Shown: piece by piece, positions 21,005 to 28,413 of the stretch | Layout of the letters: each line of letters starts with the position of its first letter | Position numbering within the stretch: position 1 is the first letter of the stretch | DNA from: Pseudomonas sp. RSB 5.4 | GTDB lineage: Bacteria; Pseudomonadota; Gammaproteobacteria; Pseudomonadales; Pseudomonadaceae | Direction: 5' to 3' | Length of the DNA: 64,000 nt | Assembly: GCF_037126175.1 (NCBI RefSeq) | Contig: NZ_CP146986.1 | Coordinates: 4,287,001-4,351,000, forward strand | Translations under genes and position numbers: made by a program | The notes under the pieces: generated by a model | Told to the model about the DNA's origin: nothing | Database searches by the model: none | The model's input: the letters and a program-made list of their open reading frames with translations, nothing else

Positions 21005-21904
21005 TTAACGCAGCGCTACGGGTGTGTTGCGGTAATGCTCCAGCATGAATTCGACGAACACCTGCACCTTCAGCGCGACATGCCGGGCATGCGGATAGAG
21101 CGCGTAATAGTGGCGCTGCCCCAGGTTGTAGTTGGGCAGGATCTGCACCAGCCGACCACTGAGCAGATCCTCCTGCACCGTGGCCCGGGTGAACGCGGCG
21201 ATACCGACCCCGGCCAGCGCGGCAGCATGCAACGCACTGATCGAATCGGCCTTGAAGCGGCCCTGCGCGCGCACGCTGCTGGTGAGCCCGCGCGCATCGG
21301 TCAGCGTCCAGTCGCTGCCACCGGCAAACGCCAGCAACTGATGCTCGGCGAGTTCGCGCACCAGACGCACCAGACCATTGCGCGCCACGTAAGCCGGCGA
21401 AGCCACCAGCAACATGTCCGAGACGGTCAGCAACCGCGCCACCATGGATGAATCGGCCAAGGGTCCGCAGATGCGCAGGGCTACATCGAAGCCGTCGGCG
21501 ATCAGATCGACGAAACGGTCATCGCAGGACAGGTCCACCTCAATCTCGGGATAGCGCTGCTGGAATGCCGGCAGCCAGCTCGCCAGTTCCAGCGTACCGA
21601 TCACCATCGGTGCACTGATGCGCAGCACACCGCTGGGGCTTTCATGGGCCTGACCGACCGCCAGCGCCGCTTGATCGAGGCGCTCGAGAATGTCCACGCA
21701 CGCCGCGTAATATTGCTGCCCCGCTGTGGTCAGGTTGAATCCCCGGGTGTTGCGATTGATCAGCCGCGTGCCGAGTTCGCTTTCCAGCTGCTGCAACTGT
21801 CGGGAGATGGTCGAGTGAGTGGTGTCGAGGCGCTCGGCAGCGGCACTGAACCCGCGACACTCGACGATGCAACGAAAGGCGCGCATGGCTTGCAGTTGAT
21901 TCAT
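21005..21904 (-). CDS. LysR-family transcriptional regulator
   Basis: 299-aa regulator with an N-terminal winged helix (residues 1-60, FSAAAERLDTTHSTISRQLQQLE) and a type 2 periplasmic-binding-like effector domain (about 90-295). The ATG at 21904 is the family-standard start; a 12-residue extension is possible but less likely. It is divergent from the lipoprotein gene at 22032, 127 bp away, though no functional link is evident. Target and effector are unknown. Confidence 0.92.
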   Translation of the reverse strand: MNQLQAMRAFRCIVECRGFSAAAERLDTTHSTISRQLQQLESELGTRLINRNTRGFNLTTAGQQYYAACVDILERLDQAALAVGQAHESPSGVLRISAPMVIGTLELASWLPAFQQRYPEIEVDLSCDDRFVDLIADGFDVALRICGPLADSSMVARLLTVSDMLLVASPAYVARNGLVRLVRELAEHQLLAFAGGSDWTLTDARGLTSSVRAQGRFKADSISALHAAALAGVGIAAFTRATVQEDLLSGRLVQILPNYNLGQRHYYALYPHARHVALKVQVFVEFMLEHYRNTPVALR

Positions 21905-21983
21905 CGAGAGTCCCCGACTTGTTGATCGCTGAGCGCGCAAGCCTAGCGTAATCCTTACCCACCCGGCAGCAGCAAAGCGCCCC

Positions 21984-21989
21984 TATAAT
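21984..21989 (+). promoter_or_regulatory. Candidate -10 element for the first lipoprotein gene
   Basis: Perfect TATAAT 43 bp before the ATG at 22032, but with no good -35 hexamer at 16-18 bp. Confidence 0.4.
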
Positions 21990-22031
21990 GCGTCCCTCCG
22001 TGCTTTGCCGTTCAAGGAAGAACCCGTCTTC

Positions 22032-23411
22032 ATGCGCCATTGTCTGCCGTTCTGCCTGCTGCTCAGCCTCATCGTGCAACTGAGCGGTTGCGCCGCTTAT
22101 CGCAACTACGATCAGGAAATGCAGCAGACCATCGACCAGATGGCGCAGGGCAATCTGAACGAAGCGCTCTACCTGATGGAGCTGCACAATCCTTGGGAAG
22201 ACAAGGATCTGCTGTATTACCTGGAACGCGGCGCGATTCTCAGCGCCGGCACCAACCTGCCAAAAAGCCAGGAAGCCTGGCGCAGTGCCGACCGGATGAT
22301 TTTTCAGCGCGAAGAAGCCGTGCCCTCCGCAGGCATGAAGTTGCTGACCCGCTTCGGCAACGAAATGGGCACGATGCTGGTCAACGACAAGCTGCTGCGC
22401 TACGAGGGCTACGACTACGAAAAAGTCATGCTGACCACCGAGATGGCGCTCAACCAACTGGCGGAAAACGATTTCGACGGTGCCCGGGCCGACATCAAGA
22501 AAACCCACGAGCGCGAAACCCTGATCGCCCGCCAGCGCGAAAGGCAATACGAAGAAGCTGAAGAGCAAGCCAAAAGCCAAGGGATCACGCTGCATTACAA
22601 GGATTTGCAAGGCTATCCGGTGACCATCCTCGACGCTCCGCAAGTCATCGCGCTGAAGAATGGCTACCAGAGTGCGTTCAGTCATTATCTGGCAGGCTTC
22701 ACCTATGAAGCCTTGGGCGAGCGTACGCTCGCGGCACCCGGCTATCGACAGGCGATCGAATTGCGCCCGGGCCTGCGGTTTCTCGAAAACGCTCTGCGCA
22801 ATCTGGACAAACCCGGGCCGGCAAGCGATGAAAGCGAGATTCTGATCGTGGTCCAGGCCGGCTTCGCTCCGGCACGCAGTTCGGTGCAAGTGCCGATCCC
22901 GGTACGGCTGAACGAAAACCTGACGATCATCGCCCCGATTTCGTTCCCGGTGATGGTGCCCGACACTCTCACACCTCCGGTTCCAAGCGTGCTCGTCGAT
23001 GGTAAACAATACCCGCTGACGATGATCAACAGCGTCACGGACATGGCCATGCGCACCTTGCGCGATGACATGCCGGCGATCATTTCCCGCGCCATGTTCC
23101 GCGCCAACATGGCCGCCATCAGCCAGGCGCAAAAGAACGAACGCGATCCGGCCAAGGCTTCGCTGGTGGTGACCGATCACGATCCTTTCGAGGAAGCTGA
23201 CACACGAACCTGGCGCACACTGCCGGATAAAACCCTGGTCGCCCGTCTGCGCCTGAAAAAAGGCCTGCACCGCGTGCGCTTTCCGTATTTTCGTGCAGAA
23301 GACGGGTTCACGGTACGCGTCGACCAGAACCATCAAGTGTTCAATCTGCGGGTATTCATGGGCAAAAACTATTTCGTGGGTTCCGCACTGGTCCTGCCTG
23401 AAACGCCATGA
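22032..23411 (+). CDS. Outer-membrane lipoprotein, COG3014-like (paralogue 1)
   Basis: 459-aa lipoprotein: signal peptide with lipobox LSGC and lipidated C20. The mature protein starts AAYRNYDQEM and resembles a TPR-like helical repeat in its first half (QSAFSHYLAGFTYEALGE), followed by a beta-rich second half. It is clearly homologous along its whole length to the next gene, e.g. both share EGYDYEKVMLTTxMALN and YKDLQGYP. It precedes the five-gene cluster but lies 240 bp from the next member, which has its own promoter. Function unknown; envelope assembly or peptidoglycan-related is an inference from the LpoB-like neighbour. Confidence 0.85.
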   Translation: MRHCLPFCLLLSLIVQLSGCAAYRNYDQEMQQTIDQMAQGNLNEALYLMELHNPWEDKDLLYYLERGAILSAGTNLPKSQEAWRSADRMIFQREEAVPSAGMKLLTRFGNEMGTMLVNDKLLRYEGYDYEKVMLTTEMALNQLAENDFDGARADIKKTHERETLIARQRERQYEEAEEQAKSQGITLHYKDLQGYPVTILDAPQVIALKNGYQSAFSHYLAGFTYEALGERTLAAPGYRQAIELRPGLRFLENALRNLDKPGPASDESEILIVVQAGFAPARSSVQVPIPVRLNENLTIIAPISFPVMVPDTLTPPVPSVLVDGKQYPLTMINSVTDMAMRTLRDDMPAIISRAMFRANMAAISQAQKNERDPAKASLVVTDHDPFEEADTRTWRTLPDKTLVARLRLKKGLHRVRFPYFRAEDGFTVRVDQNHQVFNLRVFMGKNYFVGSALVLPETP

Positions 23412-23475
23412 ACGCAGGGCGATTGATAATGTTTGGAGTGATGGCACTAAACTAACAAGTGCGATTAAAAAGCTA

Positions 23476-23504
23476 TTACATGGCCAGCATCGCCCGCTTA
23501 TAAT
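23476..23504 (+). promoter_or_regulatory. Sigma-70 promoter of the second lipoprotein gene cluster
   Basis: TTACAT (23476-23481), 17 bp, then perfect TATAAT (23499-23504). It would give a leader of about 140 nt before the ATG at 23652. A GCCGCG...GCGGC hairpin follows just downstream. Confidence 0.75.
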
Positions 23505-23651
23505 GCCGCGCCCGCGCTATAGCGACGCGGCATAAAAGCTCCTCTGGTTATGAGGAATTGGCAGGAGGCCAGCGCCACTGTCGATGGGTCACACCAGCCC
23601 GACCAGCACCGGCGGCTGATGCAGTTTCTAGCTCAGGGAAGAAGTACCCCC

Positions 23652-25046
23652 ATGGCATTGCGCACTCCCACCTTGATCGCGCTCAGCGCTGTCACCCTGC
23701 TGTCCGGCTGTTCGGCGTTTCGCAACTACGATTCGGAACTGGCTCAGACCAACCAGCAACTGGCCACCGGCAACGTCGATGCCGCGCTGACCCTGCTGGA
23801 AAAAAACAACACCGGCCCCGACAAAGACCTGCTCTATTACTTCGAGAAAGGTGAGTTGCTGCGCGCCAAGGGCGACCTGTCCGGCAGCCAGAACGCCTGG
23901 ACCAGCGCCGATCAGGTGGTTGGGCAGTGGGAAGACGCGGTCAAGCTCGACTCCGGCAAATACCTGGCACAGTTCGGCAGCTTCATCGTTAACGACAAGG
24001 TCCGCCGCTACGAAGGCTACGACTACGAAAAAGTCATGCTGACCACGCAGATGGCCCTCAACCTGCTGGCGGTCAACGACTTCGACGGCGCCCGCACCGC
24101 GATCAAGAAGACTCACGAACGTGAAGCGGTGATCGCCGACCTGCGTGACAAGGAATACCTCAAGAGCGAGGAAGAGGCCGAAAAAGAAGGCATCAAGACT
24201 CAGTACAAGGATCTGCAGGGTTACCCGGTCGCCAGCCTCGATGCGCCAGAAGTGGTCAGCCTGAAAAACAGCTACCAGAGTGCGTTCAGCCATTACCTGG
24301 CCGGTTTCGTCTACGAAGCCCTAGGCGAGAATGACCTGGCCGCGCCAGGCTACCGCAAAGCCGCCGAACTGCGCCCGAACACCCCGCTGCTTGAGCAGGC
24401 GCTGGTCAATCTCGACAAGCCGACCAAGAGCGACGACAGCGACATCCTGATCGTGGTGCAAAGTGGTCTGGCACCCTCGCGTGATTCGATCCGCGTGCCG
24501 CTGCCATTGCCGATCTCCAACAACGTGGTGATCACCCCGCTGTCGTTCCCGATCATCAAGCCTGACACCTCCACCGCACCGTTCGCGCAGATTGGCGTCG
24601 ATGGCCAGCAAGTCAACCTGACCGCCCTCAACAGCACCACCGCCATGTCCCGTCGCGCCCTGCGCGATGACATGCCGGGGATCATCGTCCGCACCACCGT
24701 GCGCGCGATCACCAAAGGTGTGGCGCAGAAGAAAATCAACGAAACCAACCCGCTGGCCGGCCTCGCCGTGGGTATTTCTTCAGCTGTGCTGGAAGGTGCC
24801 GATACCCGTACGTGGCGCACCCTGCCGGACAACACCCAAGTGGTGCGTCTGCGCTTGAAGAAAGGCGAACACCAAGTCAGTCTGCCGAGCGCCGTCGGTG
24901 GCTCGGTGGTCAAGGTCACCGTCGATCAGCGCTACCAGGTGATCAGCCTGCGCGCCGTGGGCAATCAGGTGTTCGCTGCGGGCCTCGCCGCCCACGTCAT
25001 CCCGAGCGCCGGCGCGACCAACGTCGCCAGCCTCAAACAACCTTAA
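23652..25046 (+). CDS. Outer-membrane lipoprotein, COG3014-like (paralogue 2)
   Basis: 464-aa lipoprotein with lipobox LSGC (C20) and mature start SAFRNYDSEL. Sequence follows paralogue 1 throughout (GYDYEKVMLTT, NDFDGAR, IKKTHERE, YKDLQGYPV, RDDMPGII), so the two arose by tandem duplication. An upstream in-frame ATG at 23550 would hide the signal peptide behind 34 residues; the ATG at 23652, preceded by GGGAAGAAG, is preferred. It heads an operon with three smaller envelope genes spaced by 15, 36 and 3 bp. Confidence 0.87.
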   Translation: MALRTPTLIALSAVTLLSGCSAFRNYDSELAQTNQQLATGNVDAALTLLEKNNTGPDKDLLYYFEKGELLRAKGDLSGSQNAWTSADQVVGQWEDAVKLDSGKYLAQFGSFIVNDKVRRYEGYDYEKVMLTTQMALNLLAVNDFDGARTAIKKTHEREAVIADLRDKEYLKSEEEAEKEGIKTQYKDLQGYPVASLDAPEVVSLKNSYQSAFSHYLAGFVYEALGENDLAAPGYRKAAELRPNTPLLEQALVNLDKPTKSDDSDILIVVQSGLAPSRDSIRVPLPLPISNNVVITPLSFPIIKPDTSTAPFAQIGVDGQQVNLTALNSTTAMSRRALRDDMPGIIVRTTVRAITKGVAQKKINETNPLAGLAVGISSAVLEGADTRTWRTLPDNTQVVRLRLKKGEHQVSLPSAVGGSVVKVTVDQRYQVISLRAVGNQVFAAGLAAHVIPSAGATNVASLKQP

Positions 25047-25061
25047 GAACGGAGTCTTTGC

Positions 25062-25436
25062 ATGCGCTTGAAACTCTTCGCCGTTGCCGCTCTCGCCGTC
25101 CTGGCCAGCGGCTGCGCCACCCCGCCACCACCGGAGCCGGGCAGCGCCGCGAGCAAGGTCGTGGCCATGGGTCCACAGAAGCACATCGCGGTCGGCGCCA
25201 TGCGCGTCGCCCGTGAGAACGGCTTCATGACCGTCAATGTGCAGTTGACCAACACCCTCAACAGCAACAAGACGTTCTACTACCGCTTCGCCTGGCTCGG
25301 TGCGGAAGGTTTCCCGGTCGCCGAGGAAGAAGTCTGGAAAAGCCAGATGATGTACGGCGCCCAGACCAGCTTCATCCAGGGCATCGCCCCGACCCCGAAA
25401 GCCGTGGATTTCCGCCTCGAACTCAAGACGCCTTAA
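25062..25436 (+). CDS. YcfL-family lipoprotein (DUF1425)
   Basis: 124 aa. Lipobox LASGC with C18, followed by a proline-rich linker (PPPPEPG) and a small beta domain with VNVQLTNTLNSNKTFYYRF and WLGAEGFPV. In enterobacteria ycfL lies beside lpoB, the same pairing as here. Function unknown; presumed partner or accessory of the LpoB-like protein encoded next. Confidence 0.88.
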   Translation: MRLKLFAVAALAVLASGCATPPPPEPGSAASKVVAMGPQKHIAVGAMRVARENGFMTVNVQLTNTLNSNKTFYYRFAWLGAEGFPVAEEEVWKSQMMYGAQTSFIQGIAPTPKAVDFRLELKTP

Positions 25437-25472
25437 GTCCGCCACCCTATTCCTGTTTTAGAGAGCATTCCC

Positions 25473-26060
25473 ATGTTTGCACGCTTTTCCTTGATCGCCG
25501 TCCTCGCCCTGCTGGCTTCCGGTTGCGCCAACACCTCGCCGACCCTGGGCAGCAAGAACATCAGCTACGGCGACACCAAAGCAGTTGAAACCGTGACCAA
25601 CGAATTCGGCTCGACCGACCTGCAAATGATCGCCGAATCGATGACCCGCTCGCTGGCCCAGTCCGGCATCCTGCAGGGCCGCCCGGTGGTGCAGGTCTAC
25701 GACGTGAAGAACAAGACCAGCGAGTACATCGATACCCGCGAAATCACCACCAGCATCAAGACTCAGCTGATGAAGTCCGGCACCGCCCGCTTCGCCAGCG
25801 ACAACACCGCGATGCAGAGCCAGGTCGATCAGCTCAAGCTGCAAAACCAGAGCGGCCTCTACAAGAAGAGCACCGTGGCCAAGACCGGTAACATGATCGC
25901 CGCCAAATACCGTCTGGAAGGCTCGATCAGCTCGATCGTCAAGCGCAGCAGCGACTACAAGGACGTCTTCTACAAATTCAGCCTGCAACTGATCGACGTT
26001 GAAAGCGGTCTGGCCGAGTGGATGGACGAAAAAGAGATCCGCAAAACCACGGAGCGTTAA
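25473..26060 (+). CDS. LpoB-like lipoprotein, putative penicillin-binding protein activator
   Basis: 195 aa, lipobox LASGC with C18. The core matches the LpoB fold (ALAQSGILQGRPVVQVYDVKNKTSEYIDT, then LMKSGTARF and AAKYRLEGSI). In E. coli LpoB stimulates PBP1B from the outer membrane. Pseudomonas PBP1B is known to be served by an unrelated lipoprotein, LpoP, so this protein may have another partner. Third gene of the operon, after YcfL-like. Confidence 0.85.
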   Translation: MFARFSLIAVLALLASGCANTSPTLGSKNISYGDTKAVETVTNEFGSTDLQMIAESMTRSLAQSGILQGRPVVQVYDVKNKTSEYIDTREITTSIKTQLMKSGTARFASDNTAMQSQVDQLKLQNQSGLYKKSTVAKTGNMIAAKYRLEGSISSIVKRSSDYKDVFYKFSLQLIDVESGLAEWMDEKEIRKTTER

Positions 26061-26063
26061 TTG

Positions 26064-26807
26064 ATGCGCACATGGATTGGCATGATGGCCCTGGCTTGCG
26101 CGTTCAGCGTGCAAGCGGCCCCGAAAGTCGCGGTAACGGATCTGGCGTATCAGGAGCGTGTGGAGCAGTACATCCACATCGTTTCGGCGCAGAACAATTA
26201 CCGCGAGGGTTACTACAGCTCCAGTGGTTCCTCGAACTACAACGAGCTGGAAGCGACGACCAGCTACATCGAACAGGGTGAGCTGCGTAAATTCACCGGC
26301 GACATCAAGGGTGAAATCCTGCGCACCGGCATGTTCCAGCTGGTGCAGGGCACGCCGTACACCGCGTCGTCCAAGGGTGACGTCTACGACGTGATCAAGC
26401 GGATCAAGGCCGGCAACTTCAAGGGCGCCGACTATGTGCTGTTCGGCACCGTGTCGGACATCGACTTCACCCAGGACATGAACGAGCTGGCGCACACCGA
26501 CAGCTATTCGGCGGTTTTGGGCCTGACGCTGGTGGCTGATTTCAGCCTGATCAACACCAAGACCTACGAGATCACTTCGGCCTTCACGGCGATGGGCGAA
26601 GCGCAGGACACCAAACTGGTGAACGGCCGCGACATCAAGATCTCGCTGAATCGCCCTCGGGTGGTGCGTGAAGTGTCGAAAGCGCTGGGCGAAGACGTCG
26701 CCGGGCAACTGAGCATGCAGCTCGGTGGCGGCGGTTACGAGCAGCCGCGTGAAGCGCAGCAGCGCAACAATCTGCCGCGTGATACTGCGCCGGTGATTTT
26801 GCACTGA
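26064..26807 (+). CDS. Periplasmic CsgG/FlgO-like protein of unknown function
   Basis: 247 aa. Signal peptide without lipobox, predicted cleavage after SVQA (residue 18). The mature part reads APKVAVTDLAYQERVEQYIH and later GEILRTGMFQLVQG and GADYVLFGTVSDIDF, a pattern like the nucleotide-free TolB-N/CsgG/LpoB fold, and probably related to the preceding gene. The ATG at 26064 (preferred to TTG at 26061) lies 3 bp after the LpoB-like stop. Secreted and not lipidated, so it may bridge the lipoproteins. I do not recognise a named family with certainty. Confidence 0.8.
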   Translation: MRTWIGMMALACAFSVQAAPKVAVTDLAYQERVEQYIHIVSAQNNYREGYYSSSGSSNYNELEATTSYIEQGELRKFTGDIKGEILRTGMFQLVQGTPYTASSKGDVYDVIKRIKAGNFKGADYVLFGTVSDIDFTQDMNELAHTDSYSAVLGLTLVADFSLINTKTYEITSAFTAMGEAQDTKLVNGRDIKISLNRPRVVREVSKALGEDVAGQLSMQLGGGGYEQPREAQQRNNLPRDTAPVILH

Positions 26808-26826
26808 CTCTTGGCTGAACGCGTTC

Positions 26827-26920
26827 TGTGGCGAGGGAGCTTGCTCCCGCTGGGCTGCGAAGCAGACCCAAAAGCTTGTGAGCGCTGCGCACTCAAGCGG
26901 GAGCAAGCTCCCTCGCCACA
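26827..26920. repeat. Inverted repeat pair, GGGAGCTTGCTCCC type
   Basis: TGTGGCGAGGGAGCTTGCTC and its inverted copy 46 bp apart: a second REP variant (GTGGCGAGGGAGC) distinct from the GAGCGGGC class. Confidence 0.88.
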
Positions 26921-26950
26921 ATTGAGCGTCACTCCAAAGTCTTGGCGGAT

Positions 26951-26982
26951 AAAAAAAGGCGACCTCATCAGGTCGCCTTTTT
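26951..26982. terminator. Bidirectional rho-independent terminator
   Basis: AAAAAAAGGCGACCT / AGGTCGCCTTTTT hairpin between the convergent CsgG-like and LysE genes. Confidence 0.88.
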
Positions 26983-26996
26983 GCTGCCTGCGGGGT

Positions 26997-27629
26997 TTAA
27001 ACCACCGCTTTACGCAACGTCGCCATGAACGCCGCCGCACCAATGAACAGCCCGGCAAACGTGCGGTTCATGCGCTTCTGCTGCTTCGGTGTGCGCAACA
27101 GGCGCAGCACCTTGGACGCCAGACCGGTGTAGCCGGCCATGACAATCAGATCCACGCAGATCATGGTCACGCCAATCACCAGGTACTGCATCAGCAGCGG
27201 TGCGTGCGGATTGATGAACTGCGGCAGCACTGCGAGCATGAACACCAGTGCCTTGGGGTTGCTGATGTTCACCAGAAAGCCGCGGAACACCAGCGCCAGC
27301 GGCTTGCCAATCGGGCGCACGGCGGCGTCATCGCTCATGTCCATGGGCAGCGCGCGCCATTGCTTGATCGCCAGGTAGACCAGATAGGCCACGCCAAACC
27401 ATTTGATCGCATAGAACGCGGTGGCCGATGCGGTGAGGATCGCGCCGACCCCGGCGCCGACAATTGCAATCTGTACCGCCAGGCCGACTTGCAGGCCCAA
27501 CGCGTTCCAGTAGCCGCGCCAGAAGCCGTATTGCAGACCGCTGGACATCGACGCAATGGCGCCTGCGCCCGGGGACAGACTGATCACCCAGCAGGCGGCA
27601 AAGAATGCCAGCCATGTTTGAAGCTCCAT
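26997..27629 (-). CDS. LysE/RhtB-family amino-acid exporter
   Basis: 210-aa inner-membrane exporter with six predicted helices. Typical motifs are SLSPGAGAIASMSSGLQYG near 17-35 and FLVNISNPKALVFMLAVLPQF near 120-140. Substrate likely a hydrophilic amino acid such as homoserine or threonine; not decidable here. Not in an operon. Confidence 0.92.
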   Translation of the reverse strand: MELQTWLAFFAACWVISLSPGAGAIASMSSGLQYGFWRGYWNALGLQVGLAVQIAIVGAGVGAILTASATAFYAIKWFGVAYLVYLAIKQWRALPMDMSDDAAVRPIGKPLALVFRGFLVNISNPKALVFMLAVLPQFINPHAPLLMQYLVIGVTMICVDLIVMAGYTGLASKVLRLLRTPKQQKRMNRTFAGLFIGAAAFMATLRKAVV

Positions 27630-27732
27630 CGCACACCTCGACTGTGAATCGTGACAGACGTCAAAGCTAATGCGGTTTGGCGCGGATGACTACCGATTTT
27701 TGCTGGATGGTCCGGGCGCGGCTGATGACCTC

Positions 27733-27807
27733 TTCGCGAGCAAGCCCGCTCCCACATTGGATTTGTGTCGATCACAGATCCAATGTGGGAGCGGGCTTGC
27801 TCGCGAA
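27733..27807. repeat. REP inverted pair, near-perfect long palindrome
   Basis: TTCGCGAGCAAGCCCGCTCC-CACATTGGAT faces ATCCAATGTG-GGAGCGGGCTTGCTCGCGAA with about 15 bp between, so about 30 bp can pair on each side. This is the most symmetrical REP pair of the window. Confidence 0.92.
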
Positions 27808-27831
27808 GGCGTCAGATCAGACGCCCGAAGA

Positions 27832-28413
27832 CTACTTCTCGAAACCGCTCGAAGGAAACACATCACTCCCGCGCCAGCGCCGCACCGAACGCTGGAAGAA
27901 CAGGCTGTTCGGCACTTGCACCATGGCACTGCCTGTTCCCAGTTCCTCGGCTTCGATCAATGTGGTGTACAGCAGATTGATCGCCACCACCCGGCCTTTG
28001 ACGCCGGGCTTGTCGGTGGTGTCCACCAGCTCGACCACATCGCCAAGGCGGAACGGGCCGACGGTGAAGATCAGAATTGCGCACAGCAGGTTCGACAGCA
28101 CACTCCACATTGCGAAGAACGCCACCGCCGCCACCGCGACGAAACCCGACAGCGCCGTCCACAACACCGTGGCCGACACCCCGAGGCGTTCCAGCACAAA
28201 GATCAGCGCGCTGCCCATGATCAGCCAGCGCAGACCGCCACGCAGCGGCATCAGCAGCTGCGGCGGAAACGGGTAGCGCTCACCCAGACGGGTCAGGCCT
28301 TTGGCAACGAAGCGCTGAGCGAGATAACCCGCCAGCAGGATCAGCAGAATCTGCACACCGAGCCAGATCGGCTCGACCCACACCGCCGGCAATGGCCACT
28401 TGAACGCGTCCAT
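27832..28413 (-). CDS. Small MscS-type mechanosensitive channel protein
   Basis: 193 aa. Three hydrophobic segments (about 15-35, 65-85, 90-120) are followed by the MscS beta domain GPFRLGDVVELVDTTDKPGVKG and QVPNSLFFQRSVRRW. The C-terminal alpha/beta domain of classical MscS (286 aa in E. coli) is missing, which is usual for this short subgroup. Its ATG overlaps the stop of the ABC-F gene upstream (ATGA), implying translational coupling. The start at 28413 was chosen for this overlap. Confidence 0.88.
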   Translation of the reverse strand: MDAFKWPLPAVWVEPIWLGVQILLILLAGYLAQRFVAKGLTRLGERYPFPPQLLMPLRGGLRWLIMGSALIFVLERLGVSATVLWTALSGFVAVAAVAFFAMWSVLSNLLCAILIFTVGPFRLGDVVELVDTTDKPGVKGRVVAINLLYTTLIEAEELGTGSAMVQVPNSLFFQRSVRRWRGSDVFPSSGFEK

